Positions 11,690 through 23,356 of a stretch of 64,000 nucleotides of DNA are shown here, piece by piece (position 1 is the stretch's first letter; each line of letters begins with the position of its first letter). The DNA is taken from assembly GCA_017607445.1 (NCBI GenBank), contig JAEVHH010000002.1, positions 1,789,501 through 1,853,500 of the forward strand, read 5' to 3'. The stretch is from Histoplasma ohiense. Lineage: Eukaryota > Ascomycota > Eurotiomycetes > Onygenales > Ajellomycetaceae. The translations under genes were made by a program, and so were the position numbers. Under the pieces are notes generated by a model. That model searched no databases. It was not told where the DNA came from and saw nothing but the letters and a program-made list of their open reading frames with translations.

Positions 11690-12484
11690 TTACCGTCTAA
11701 AGTCAATGGCATTCCTGCCAACGGTCGAGCGGTACCGTTTATTAACATCTTCGAGAATGTGGCGAGACAAATGCGAATCGAAATAACGAAACCATTGCCG
11801 GATTTTGGAGTATGGAACAGTTTGAATATGTTTCAACCACAGGTATTCTTTTAGATATTCCAATGCATCGTCCAAATCTTGAGTGACGCGAGTGTGCTCT
11901 TGAGCTATAAACTCAACCTGACGACAGAAGATATAGCTCCATGGCGGAGCCATGACAGTGAGACCACCGTGGCGATAGATGATGGCATTCTGGTGGATCG
12001 CCTTGTCAGTCAAGCGCCTCCCCATCTCTTGTGAGAAACATGGATCTAATAAGAAGCTGGTATCTTGAAGCCCCAGGTGCTTCACGGCTTCGTGGACTGC
12101 ATCGCTGAGTACGACCGCGGCATCGCTTGCGAGCCTGTAGTTGAAAAAGGTAACTTCATCAGTCGTATCGAAGATATCAAGATGGACTATATCCACAACA
12201 TCCGTGGAAGCTATTATGGTGATATTCACGTTTCTCTGGGAAAGGTAGTCAGCAATGATGCGGAAGGCGTCTAGCAGTTTTCTCTTTGATAAGCGTGGCG
12301 GGCCTCGGGTATTTGTCGCTGCGGATGTGTTCCGACGTGAAATGGACCTGCGCGATGGAGGAAGTAGACTGTATGGGGGCGGCCGCGCCGAGGTATATGG
12401 TGGCAGGGTTTCCCTTTCAGAATCGGGGGGTGGACACGATTGACTCGTCTGCGGGTTAACCGAAGAGGAGAAAGTTGACCCCAT
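11690..12484 (-). CDS. DUF7582-like protein with N-myristoylation signal
   Basis: A single exon of 264 aa. The N-terminus MGSTFSSS fits the N-myristoylation consensus (Gly2, Ser6), so membrane attachment is likely. Residues ~10-65 are a Pro/Ser/Arg-rich spacer with PPYS-type motifs. From LSKRKLLDAFRIIADYLSQR onward it follows the pattern of a widespread fungal family of nucleotidyltransferase-like fold (helix, strand VNITIIA, the DxxFF position, then NAIIYRHGGLTVMAPPW and a D-x2-DAxxYL helix). The Gly-Gly-rich turn and the Asp-x-Asp pair I expect in active relatives are not evident here (ASTDVV and DEVTFF in their place), so it may not be catalytic. The family assignment rests on memory of the pattern. 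Confidence 0.7.
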   Translation of the reverse strand: MGSTFSSSVNPQTSQSCPPPDSERETLPPYTSARPPPYSLLPPSRRSISRRNTSAATNTRGPPRLSKRKLLDAFRIIADYLSQRNVNITIIASTDVVDIVHLDIFDTTDEVTFFNYRLASDAAVVLSDAVHEAVKHLGLQDTSFLLDPCFSQEMGRRLTDKAIHQNAIIYRHGGLTVMAPPWSYIFCRQVEFIAQEHTRVTQDLDDALEYLKEYLWLKHIQTVPYSKIRQWFRYFDSHLSRHILEDVNKRYRSTVGRNAIDFRR

Positions 12485-14346
12485 TGCAATAATTGTGGTG
12501 GAGAGAAAAGGGAACTTTGCTTCGTCGGCTGTTCCGCTAGGTAATAGGGAGTCCCTTTATGATAATCCAAAAATTTTCTGTCGGGGATAATGAAAGACGA
12601 TGTCGAAGGCTTCAACGAAGCCCCCTTTTATATATCATTAATAACATCTTCTCACACCCCTTCGCTTCCTGCCCCAACTCACAGGTCAGAAATGGAAGCT
12701 TAATGTGTTTGCAGGATTTGTCGTATTGCCAACGGATCAATCCGACTCGAGGAAGACTGAGCACGTTGCTCTCAAGATACCATGTCGGCACTCTTCTTCC
12801 ATCGTCACGGAATCCAATGACCATCGCCGCATTGACAACCCATTGGAAATACGAGATGCTCTCAGGAACAACGATCAAGAAAAAACATTCGTATAGGAAA
12901 TGGATTATTTGCTGATTGTTCCATAGCATAATGCCATAAGACCAAATAGCCTCGGAAGTGTATCAAACTCCGCTTGTTCGACGCCGTTTGCAGAACAGAT
13001 GTGGCCAACGGCAAGAACTGAAGGTTTGCTTGTAGCCGCCATAGCTTGTGCAGGGGAATCCACGGCAATATGATACTGGGTCCGAATATACTTTTGGACA
13101 CACGTAGGATATTTAGTTTCTTTGTAGACACCTACATTATTGATAGTACCGGAGGCCCAACTACCAGGTTGCGAGGCCAGAAGGACTCATATAGAGCTTC
13201 AGGTCTCCATCACGAAATTGTTTTGAAGACAATAACGTCAACCGATCAAAAATCCTGCGTGTGATGGGTGAGGAAATCCATATGCATTATCGAGGTTGAC
13301 AGTGTGATTGCCAGCAATGGCAACTTCATATTGAAAGAGCCGAAGATCGAAACCACCAGGCTGGACCTGGTAGCGATGAATCCTGTAGATGCAGATGCCA
13401 GCAATGGGTAACAAAGGTTTTGCGGCTGGTGCTGAGAATTCCGGTGTAATTTGTAGAAGCTTTTTTGAAAAAGGATAGAGTCAAACGAAGCATTCCACAG
13501 CGACTCAGGATATAAGCGGCTTGATGAAAAGAAATAGAAATTTTGAGTCCAATAAGTGGGCGCTAACGCCGTACTAACAGGTTGGCAAGGTTGGTCTTTA
13601 TCAAGAAGCTGTTAGGCCAGCAATCCAAACCCCCCAACAGAAGCAAAATCCACGCTCCGTTATAAATGGGTTCCCGAGACTTGACGCTGATATGAGCTGT
13701 GTTTTCAGTTACTACGGTTTAGCCCATCTCCAGGGATAAATATCTTGGTTATTGAGTTAAAACTCACGCTTCCAGATTATCAGCAAACAGGCCCCCAAGA
13801 GAGAGAGTCATCTGATATTCAGTTGATCAGATAGTGTTGGGAATAAAATATGCTGTTAAAAAATATTTTAGGATCAGTGACTTCGTTTTAAGGATTGACC
13901 CTTCGGTGTAACTAGGGCTTATCGCATCGTGCAAATTCTCAACGGAGAACGATTATTGTTCTCAGTGCCCTTAGATTTAAGTTCGTAACAAACTGCTAAA
14001 GGTTGGGGAGAAACGGGACAGTTGTGTGTTCTATTCCAATTCAAAACATGCCTCAAGCTCTCTTAAAAAACTCCGTTCCAGATATGTTGATGTAAAGCAT
14101 ACATATGCCCAAAAATATATGATTCCTCAGTAACACCCTTCACATCATCCAAAGAGAAGAAGCTCCACCAAACGAACACTCCGGATTTCCCATTGGCATC
14201 AAATGCTCCATACCAAAAAAAAATAAACAAGAAAGCGTATAGAAGGAGAAGAAGACCAGCAAAAATGGAATGGTTACAAGAAAAGGAGGCTAAAGGAGGC
14301 TAAAAAGAGGCTAAAAAGAGGCGTAAAAATGAAAAATAAAAACAAG
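12485..14346. other. Intergenic with possible coding remnants
   Basis: About 1.9 kb. On the minus strand, stretches around 12.9-13.1 kb and 13.2-13.5 kb translate into protein-like but disconnected segments in different frames, which suggests a decayed gene. A purine-rich 3' region at 14284-14330 carries four imperfect copies of GAGGCTAAA(AA), just downstream of the transcription factor stop. No intact gene was seen. Confidence 0.4.
14284..14330. repeat. Short tandem repeat, unit about GAGGCTAAAAA
   Basis: Four imperfect copies of GAGGCTAAA/GAGGCTAAAAA lie in the 3' flank of the Zn2Cys6 gene. This looks like replication slippage; no function can be assigned. Confidence 0.7.
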
Positions 14347-16783
14347 TTACAAGGTGCTTGTCGCATATCGGTCAACAAGTACATCATCATAATACCACTG
14401 CAAACTTGCTGCTTGGACCGTATGGGCAAAGTGATGCATATCCGCTGGTGGTGGCAGTGGATGTGTCGATATCTGTGACCATGCGAATGGGTCCATTACC
14501 ATTTCCGGGCCGCATGAGCTTGAGGTAACCGGAGGCCCAGCTAATATATTCCCAAGTTGTTCACTAGCAATTGTGGCCGCTGTCATCATTCCTGCGCTTG
14601 CTGATGGTAGCCAAGGCGTTGCCTGATGTGCTCTTCGCTGCGGCTGTTGCGGCTGCTGCTGTTGGATAGGAGTAGGAGTGTTTGAGTAGAGATCGTCATC
14701 GACAGTAGCGTCCCTTTGCAACTTTTGATGCAACGATCTAACTATCTGTGACCCCTTGGCAGCAATCGGAGAGTGATGGGCCATCCCATTCAGGAAATTT
14801 AAGCCCTCCAAGAAGGCAGTATGGGTTGAACCTTCAAGGTCGGAGTTTTCGGTAAAGGTTGGAAGTCCCTGGCGTGACAAGCGAACGTACGCTCGCCTAT
14901 TCCTTCGGAGACCCCTGACACACAAGCCGAGGACAACAGATGCCTCCAGTGCAATGAGGTTGACCAGAAAATACTTTTTGCAACCGCCAAGTAGCATATC
15001 TGCGAATCTCATCGCTGATCGTATTGTATCTGTGGTATATTCGATAAGTTTCCTTTGAAGTCTGAAGGCTGCCTTTTGCTCCTTGATTGATGGTAGGTTG
15101 GTAAAGTTTGGCTCGTGTAACATTCCAGTAAAAGAACGATGGGCCGTAGCGAAAGCACCAATGATTACTATATGGAGCTCTTCACGTTTTAAGGGAATAC
15201 TAGGGAGAATGGTGTCGAATTGTTTATCGAAATCTGAGAGGCTGTAGGCCGGTGGGAGCGTAGATATGATTTCGGTTTCAATGCTTTCAGCAATGGCTGA
15301 TACCGCAGCTGGGCCTGGGACCCTAGGCTGTTGTTCTTCAGTTGTTTTTCGAGAATTGAGCATTTTCGTGAGTCGCATTTGAATAATTCTATTGGTGAAA
15401 GGGGTGGGAGCACCAGGCACAGTTGGTGTGGCAGGCAGTGCATCCCGAGGAAGTTTGACGTGGCAATACACGTCCGGGATGAGAGACCAATGCCCCTGAA
15501 GAATGGACATCAACCTACGAATAGAATTAGCTTAAATTCATATCAAATTCTACAATTTGATGGGATACATCAGGTAACTTGGAGCGCACTGTTCATACTT
15601 ATCCCACATGTAGATAGTGCCGAAAATTCGCTTCCTCATTTCCATTTCGAACTCAGAAACTTTGACCCTTGGATGCTCCAAATGGAGTTCGAGTATGTGC
15701 GCTTCTTTGACAACATCTGCAAGGACAATCCAGCTTTCCCTTAGGTTTGACTCATTGGTGAGAAATGACGCATTGAAGAACATATGTTGTATCGTTGTTA
15801 ATGAAGTATGCCTTGGCCGAAAAGAATCGAGAATGCTAGCAGCATTTTGACACCGGATCTCCAGATCGTTTAAGCTGCATTGGAATGCTCTTTCATGAGG
15901 ATAATTTGGATGCGGGAGTAGTTGTATACTGCACAGGCAGAGCCTGAGAATCAAAATACCAAACTGAATGTCTTCGCTATCTTGGTAGGCTTGTTGCAAC
16001 CACCAAGAAGTATACTTCTCCATAAATGTTGGAGGATAAATCATTTCATATATCCAATTTACCTCCTGTAAGAAGTATTGAATAAGGAAGTCAACAACAT
16101 GCCTTTCTGGAAACAGGTCAAGCACCGCCTCCTGACTTCGCCGTGGGTCATTAGGTGTGCAGCCTGCATCAGATTGATCAAAGAAAAGGCTATCCAAAGG
16201 CCTATAAAGGTTTACTCCGTCAGTCGTATTAAAACTACATATGTCGCACAATAATAAAGTAAACTAGGGAACATACGATGTTCCCAAAACCTCCCTGGCT
16301 AGATGGCTAGCACTTCCGGCCAAGTAGCCAAGACTCTCCAGGATTTCCGAGTCGGTTTGTTCCACATAGTCATCTGCGATATCGGTTAGAAAACATGTTC
16401 AAATGAAACAAACCGTGTTTTGACGAACTTGGAGGTGAAAGCTCGCCAGGACCTTTACTCGCAGACGGAGTACATCTTTTAACGGTATGATCATAGCGAC
16501 AAAGATGAGCCCTTGAGCCAGCGCAGTTATTGCATGGCCAATTTCTATTACACTGGGAATTGGTGAGCACTGTTTTAGGAATTTGCAATGTAAAAGGTTG
16601 CGGTAGAGAGAAGAGATTGAGTATGCAACTTACTTTTTGCTTCCTTCGACTGCATTCAGAACACGAGCGTACTAGTCTCCTCCGACTACCCTTCCGCGCA
16701 GGGGTCTCTGGACACTGGGATCTCCGCATCCTGGAGTTTGTGTTTACTATCGTTGTCTTCAACGAGAAAGCAGGAATCGCCAT
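14347..16783 (-). CDS. Zn(II)2Cys6 fungal-specific transcription factor
   Basis: A nuclear DNA-binding regulator with unknown target genes. Five exons: 16634-16783, 16414-16552, 16277-16373, 15599-16234 and 14347-15514; 729 aa with all phases consistent. The binuclear zinc cluster is at residues 41-68 (Cys 41, 44, 51, 57, 60, 68), interrupted by the first intron just before Cys51, a common place for an intron in this family. Upstream basic residues (SRRRLVRS) help DNA contact. A fungal-specific TF middle domain follows (about 180-430, including FLQEVNWIYEMIYPPTF and EAHILELHLE). A Gln/Pro-rich tract (QQQQPQQPQ) lies near residue 640. Introns two and three are very short (40 and 42 nt). No biosynthetic cluster adjoins it. 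Confidence 0.9.
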
Positions 16784-18870
16784 TTAAATATAAGACTTCG
16801 GAAAGCATACAAGCATATAACGATCGTAAGACAAGCCCCCTTTCCCATTTTAAAAATCATGACTTAGGACTGCCAAACAATACGTAGCGTAAGGGTCTGT
16901 TTAATAGCCTTGTTTTTACCAGGAGTCAAGGACTAGCGGGACCGGTAGCATCACTAAAAATATCGCCCAAGCAGTTAGTATTAGCCTTAAATTAGTTAAA
17001 TGCTTGGCATAAATTGGAGCTGGGACCTCCTGGACAACAAGCCTGCTAGTGCTATTTCGAGAAACGCTGGTGCCGGTGCTGGGCGATGTTCATCATGGGA
17101 TTCTAATATTCCACTGTTCCGAAAATGTTCGGGCGAGAGCGTGTAGGGCTCGTTGAAGTCCAGTCATAAGCCCAGTGAAATGCAGGCAAACTCTAATAAT
17201 TTTCCTTCCTATTAATCTGATAGACGCACGGTGATCTTTGCTGTGGGAAACCACATATATGAGTTGTCTCCAACGGAAGCACAGGAGGTGCCGCTATCCC
17301 TACAGCCCATTCCTAATGTGGTATTGCAAGCTAACTGGAAGGTCAAGATGCACGACGGATTTACCAACATCAAAAAGGGTTTATGGTTAAACTGAGGTAA
17401 TAGGCGGACAGACATACTATTTTTGGACCGGCTGAAGTAAATTGGGAATAAAGGCTCTTTACTCAGGGTATTGAGCTAACCGAGACCGCTATGTGCGCTC
17501 AGAACGCCTCAAGTAAGCGGAAGTATCAACTTTTTCGTTCCTTTCGTTGTCACGGAATGACCATGTCTTTGATCGTTTCCCTCTCCTCAAGCTCAATTGA
17601 TGACTGCACGGAAACGGAACATTACGTGGATAACCTTTTCTTTTTCTTTTTCTGGTTTTCCCCCCCTCTTCCCAAGACATATCGATTTTCCCTTTCGGGA
17701 CACCGACTACCCAACGGCGTCAAACAATCCACGCGTTCTAGTGCTCCAGCAATGACTGGAACTGAGGCAAAAAGATGCGATACGTCAAGGACATGCGGCC
17801 TATGAGGTTCACCGGTTCCAAGAGATGGCTGTTTTTCAAAGGGTAATGCGTATAAAATGCTTGATGCATAACGCAGGCCCCACTAATCGAGCGGGTGCTC
17901 CCTAGAAAGGTGGGGGAAATTACTGCGTTTCTTGAACTTTGGAACCTCGGATCGTTCGAGAAGAACTCCCGGCCAACCCCACTAGCATCTAGCTTCGCGA
18001 TAAGGCCTTGATTAATCGGCCGATCTCGAAGGTGGAGAGTTTCGGAAACTTGTCAAGGGAAATCTGCAAGACTTTTGATCAAGGCGCCGATCAATGGTCA
18101 ATCCGAAGCCCCAATCGGTCACCTATACTCCGTAGGCATTATCATGAGAGATGGCGAACTGGTCAAGATCTCGTTCCATGCGATTCCTGGATACCAGGAG
18201 CTAATTAAAATGTAGGCCCCCCGAATGTGCCAAGTTTCCAAGGTCTAATAGGTTTTAGGAGCCAAGAAGTCAACTATGTAGATCAAATGTGTTTGTTAAC
18301 CCCGACGTAGATCGCATCGATCTCGCTGGCCATGAATTTAACGTATATCCATAACCCCTGGATTTGTAAGTACATGTACCATCCCATAGGTTCCCGGCTA
18401 CGATATCCTTAACAGGGACCTAGTTAGGAGGTAGTGTCATCTTCCGAGCAGTTATTTTGCAGTTTGTGAGTTTCCCCAGCTTGCGATAAAGCCACACAAT
18501 ATCCCAACGAGGACGGATGTGCATCGACCCGGGGGGCGCAGAAACGGAAGAAAGTGTTGACGGCTCGGAATCAGAAGGTGTTGCAAGGTTAAACCCATAG
18601 GCATCCTATAGTGCCGATCGCAGGTAAACCACACCATTTCAGAGTTCACAATAATAGGAACGATATTTGATTCCATATAGACGTTGACGCTGCGGCATGG
18701 CATCCGTGGAGAACGCCGAATGTAGGCCAGAATTGCATCCGAGTACACCGGGAATCCCCTGGCCACGAAGACCCCCGGAAGCCGCTAAACTCAAAATTAG
18801 CGGCCTTGATAAGGCAGCAAACACGCTAGCAGTAAAGAATCCTAAGGTTACATACTGGCGGAAACTTAAA
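16784..18870. other. Gene-poor region, part 1
   Basis: About 2.1 kb upstream of the transcription factor. Short ORFs occur in every frame and none carries a recognisable domain or a plausible intron chain. The first few hundred bases are presumably the promoter of the transcription factor gene. Confidence 0.5.
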
Positions 18871-18951
18871 TTTTTTTTTTCTTTTTTTTTTTTTTCATTT
18901 ACAGGTATTATTCAAGGCTGAGAAGTGAAAAAAAAAAAAAAAAAAAAAAAA
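18871..18951. repeat. Inverted poly-T / poly-A pair
   Basis: A 25-nt T tract with a single C (18871-18895) is followed after 32 bp by a 24-nt A tract (18928-18951). The two can pair as a long A-T hairpin. Confidence 0.9.
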
Positions 18952-19101
18952 TTCGAGAAAATTATTGATCGACCAGGCCACGAGAGCGCTAGTAGTTTCT
19001 TGGCCTTTCATGGTATGTAAAAGGCTTTGGCCACATAACCAGGACACTAGAGAAAAGGAATGGCGCATATGATCTATCATGCTACGTGAGGAATCAGCAA
19101 G

Positions 19102-19102
19102 G

Positions 19103-19134
<32 letters not shown>
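19102..19134. repeat. (GTT)11 microsatellite
   Basis: Eleven uninterrupted GTT units. In the plus frame they would encode Leu11 and in the minus frame Asn, which inflates ORFs on both strands here. Confidence 0.95.
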
Positions 19135-19544
19135 GCCGGCTGAATGCTTCAAACAAAGCTTTGTCCCGGAGAAGGACAAAGGGGAAAACAAAAGAAATGA
19201 AAAGAACATTTCTAGCGTATTCTTCGGTGTTGACGTTTTAGCTTCTGTACCAACACACAAAAGCAAATTCCCGTTCGGGGGTATCCACACGCCTTGGGGA
19301 GACAACCCCCTTCGAAACCTCTGGTTTGCTACTGCGTATCTTAACACCCATGAGCATTTGGGATTTTCAAAGAGTAATGTTATCATTCTTGTCGTCCATT
19401 CTGCAAGTGTGGGTGGATGTGAGTATGGCATCTTCCAAGGTGGCCCGGTAGGAATTCAGCATAATGTCTGTTTCTATATCGTGAACCCTGCGAAGCAATT
19501 GGATAAGCTTCTGGCGGGAATCACGCCTCCAAAATGGAACATCC

Positions 19545-19598
19545 TCGGACTTCGGGGGATCTCTTGCAATCATTCGGACTTCGGGGGATCTTTTGCAA
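19545..19598. repeat. 29-bp-period direct repeat, two copies
   Basis: Copies of TCGGACTTCGGGGGATC followed by T/C-TTTGCAA begin at 19545 and 19574 and differ at one of 25 positions. This is a tandem duplication in noncoding DNA. Confidence 0.9.
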
Positions 19599-21076
19599 GA
19601 TCAGCATCTTGGTTAAAGATCAGCACTGGTGTGAGGCCCAATTTTCTTAGTTCCCCATTCTTAAGGGGGGGAAAAAAAAAGGAATGAAAAGACAAGCGAT
19701 AAAGGAAGATAGTGAAAATTAGTTGACGGATTCATTATTTGACATCCGTGGATGGGGCCAGTCGTTCTTAACGTTAGCTAGCTAGGGCCTATGTCAGCGG
19801 GCGATATAAAACCTGGAGGCGTTGGCGAGCATCCAGGACTCGGATTTCAGTGATCAGCCCTCAGCAGCCATCTCACCGCTTCACCAGCGTGAATTCCACG
19901 GAGGAATCCGAAGAATGTAAAATTCAAGGCTTTGGGAATCCACGTGCATAGAGGACTCCTCGAAACAATCGGAAGCATGATATCCGGACTTGGGAAAATG
20001 CTGTGTCACATCGAAACGCGATGGAAGCTCATGTTTCCGTCCCGAAACCGCGTGCGGCGACACGCGGAGTTGTCACGCCGCCACTTGGGACTACGGCTGT
20101 GATGGGATCGGATCGCCGCAGTGGCTGGTTATCACCGCGAATCAATTATAAAAACAAATATGGGTATAATTTCGACGAATGGGCACTATTTCGCCCAACG
20201 GCCATGACCCGTTCCCCCGCTGTTCGGGAGCAGACAGCGAGAGAAGTTAGAACATATCTTGGATGCCTAACGGTTTGCGATCCTGCTATGGGATCCTGTT
20301 GGGGACGAGGCGCGGCGGAGGAGTCGTTAGAAGACGTGTAGCTTGTATCTTCCGTTTTGTGTTTGACTTAAGGGACCTCGATCTCCAGTCGCAACTCTCA
20401 CATGACACCCGGAACCCGACCAAGCCGACCGACGGAGCCTGCTTGCTAGACGAATACATACCTGTAGCTGTCATCTCTCATTGACGTCCGGCACGAGGAA
20501 TAAAACCCTTAGTATATGGACTTGAGTTGATGTTGAAGTTTTAGAAACAAAAAAGACTTCAGCGCTCTGCGGGAGCTTGCCATCTTAAATATACCCGCCG
20601 TGGGTTCCTCGTATTGAGTTCCACGAGAGGGATCCTGGAAAATGGATACGACAGAATCGCATAAACAAAGCTTAATTGCTGATCGCGAGGCCTACTCGAG
20701 GCAACCTTCGCCTCATCCCGCAGAAGACCCATTTTCTTTCGCGAGTTTGGTCACCGGTTGGGATGGTTTTCAAGGCCAAGCTCGATATCCCACTGGTCTG
20801 CGGCCGTTAACTCTCCAATAAAATGGAACCTCGAATTCTCCAGGATCTCAGTGAGCACTTTGCTAACCGCGATACACAGGAACGCGGCATAAGATTGGCG
20901 AAAACCGTTTCTCGATCTTCAATCTAAATCATCCGGGAAATAAATGTACTGGAACACCTGGGCCATATTGGAGCCTGAGCACCGAGACTCAACGGGAGAC
21001 AATCTTTGTCAATCCTGCTGGTCCGTAAACATGAACAAAATGATTACCTGTAACTATGCAATGTGCAGCCTACGTA

Positions 21077-21097
21077 ATACATGTACAGTACATGTAT
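21077..21097. repeat. Palindrome with 10-bp arms
   Basis: ATACATGTAC, one base, then GTACATGTAT: perfect 10-bp inverted arms. Possibly a protein-binding site or a chance feature; no gene begins nearby. Confidence 0.8.
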
Positions 21098-22357
21098 GTT
21101 CATTCTAGGCCTTGTCAAGGGAGCAGCGGCGACAATCCTGTGAACACGCGAGCGTGCGACCTGTCTGGCAATAGCCATTCATTTGAATGTGCTGACGTTA
21201 ATTTTATTCTCTTATACCGTTATACGATTGACTGATTACCATCCCAAGTGGATATATAGCACATAGAAGAAAATTTAAAATATACACCAGTACCTGTGAC
21301 ACTTAAGAACACCGATTCTGCAAGTATAAATTTATCGATAAGTATGTTTATTGTCTAGATTCACTTTCTCTAATTACCAAGAAGAAAATATACAGAAAAC
21401 TACTACTATATGAAAGCTTTTCTTGTTAATTTAATTTACTATAGAATTTGTTGAAGGGGTGTCAGAGCACCTGGAGGAACCTGGAGGATCCTGGCAAATC
21501 AAGGCCCACAAGAAGCCAGTACAATACCAGAGCTTCTACTCCGTTCTGTGACCACTACGGAGTACCTCTTTGCATTTCATGCTGACAATCCGTTAGAGGA
21601 TAACTTGCCCTTCAGGCAACCTTTTGCAGTACTGCTGGGTCTGGAGGGTCCTGGAAGCCGCGGATCCCAGAAAATGGGGTTGCGATAGAAAAACAAGGTT
21701 CGGGTTTGAAGGGAGGTAAATCCGCCCCTGGTCTCAAATATTCTCTCTCCCTTACAAAGAGCCATCCCTGGGAATTTTTGCAAATGCCCAGATAGCACGG
21801 GCCTGTTGTTCTAGCATCATAGCCCAGCATTACCACTGGGGGAAGGATGACATCGCAAAAACCTTCTCTACTAGTTCTGAAGTCGGATATTTTTGGATGC
21901 AAAACTGGATGGCTTCCCCGTACTGACGCGGTCAATGGCCCCCTAGTTGCCCTCTTCTGTGACGGGTAGTATGCCAACAAGCAACCCGGGGCGAGCTTGC
22001 GTCTGAAGGTCGTTGAGCCCGATTGGGCGGTGAGCATGACCATATTTACCGGAGGACTGCTCTCCGCCCTGCCTTGAGAGTGCAATCTGGGGAAGTACTA
22101 CCGGAGAATCTGGCTCGGGTGACGAGACAACATAGATGTGCCACACGAAAGATGTTAAGCATTTTCCATCAGTTTGCATTCATCGAGTTTAGGGTCGCTT
22201 CGCGGCGAAATTGGACTTCAACTTGTCAGTGGTTCAAGAATTGTCTGATGATTGAAGACGAGAATTTCCGCAGTTTTTTGTTGAGATTAGGGGAGAAAGG
22301 CAGGCCAAAGGACAAACTGGGGTTTACCGCCAAATCCCTTTTGATCTCTTGCTTTTC

Positions 22358-22364
<7 letters not shown>

Positions 22365-22390
<26 letters not shown>
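22365..22390. repeat. Poly-T tract (26)
   Basis: A homopolymer run in gene-poor DNA, preceded by a T/C-rich stretch from 22351. No retroposon body was recognised on either side. Confidence 0.95.
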
Positions 22391-23356
22391 TATATTCTCG
22401 TTTTCTCTCACGGGAGGATTGTTTATTTACAATGATTGAGAGATTATCCGCATAAACCCCTGATGCTTTGGCCATATCTTGAAATTTGGACACTAGATTG
22501 GAATAGGAATAGTGCAGCCTGAGATTGACATCATTTCACTTCAACACACTTTCGAATCCCAGTTTTTTACCGGTTTCCAGCTGTTCGACAAAGCAACCCG
22601 GCTTCAAGCGGAGGATGGCAATCGAAGAAGCTACTGCTGTCCTGTCAGACAGAAACACGCTGCTTCCTAGGTCAGCTTTGGCATTCAACAGTCAGTAGTT
22701 CCAGGGCAGCTGGAGTGCTTACCATCTGGCATACCATGCAAGACTATATCTCGATGCCGATGGCTGGCCACTGTACGCTATTATATTAGCTGCTTGGAGC
22801 AGAGTCTTTGCGCCTAAGACGGAGCTGGCCAAATAATTGATTCGGATCCGAGCCTGCCTTTGAGGTGGAGAGACACCACATATAAACAGAACATTTGCGA
22901 ATGTCAATCTGACCTACCCGGCCACTTTCGGGGCTTTTCATCCGGATTTGACCCCAATACCTCAAGTGAATTCAGACGACGTCAAATTATTCAAACAGGC
23001 AGGTGTTCGCTCATCTAGAGCTTTCCTCTATTTATTGATACTTGTCATGGACGAGCCAAATTAAACTCGAAGGTACACGCCAAGCAAGTCCAAAACTTTT
23101 ACAGAAAAATCAGTGACTTACACCACTGCTTGAATATCGCCACAAGTTAAAACAAGTAGACGAGTCCAGAACACGGGTCGACGTCATTCTGAGTTAACCT
23201 GCCCAGATAGAATATGACGTCTTTTCGTTCGAATGGCGTCTCAAAATCCTCTTGCTCCCTCGGAACATTGAATGAGGTTGGTTCTCCATATCATTCACAA
23301 AAGTTCCAGTTTCAACTTTGAAAAAGAACCAGAGAATATTTTTTTCATCGCCCCCA

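Larger units (their letters stand above)
19688..23356. other. Gene-poor region, part 2
   Basis: About 3.7 kb with no confident gene. A 59-codon ORF starts at 20642 (+) with a TATA-like element ~50 nt upstream and a protein-like composition, but no recognised homology. A near-perfect palindrome lies at 21077-21097 and a T tract of 26 at 22365-22390. Short ORFs at 21.6-22.2 kb overlap in several frames and are not convincing. The last few hundred bases should hold the catalase promoter. Confidence 0.5.

Noticed and set aside
19079..19687. 202-codon plus-strand ORF starting with a Leu-rich, signal-peptide-like stretch
   Set aside because: The Leu run is the (GTT)11 microsatellite, the minus strand has an equally long ORF over the same bases, and the remainder has no domain or conserved pattern.
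22540..22570. TTCGAATCCC followed by a T run, resembling a tRNA T-arm and terminator
   Set aside because: The flanking bases do not form a five-pair T stem and no A-box lies upstream.
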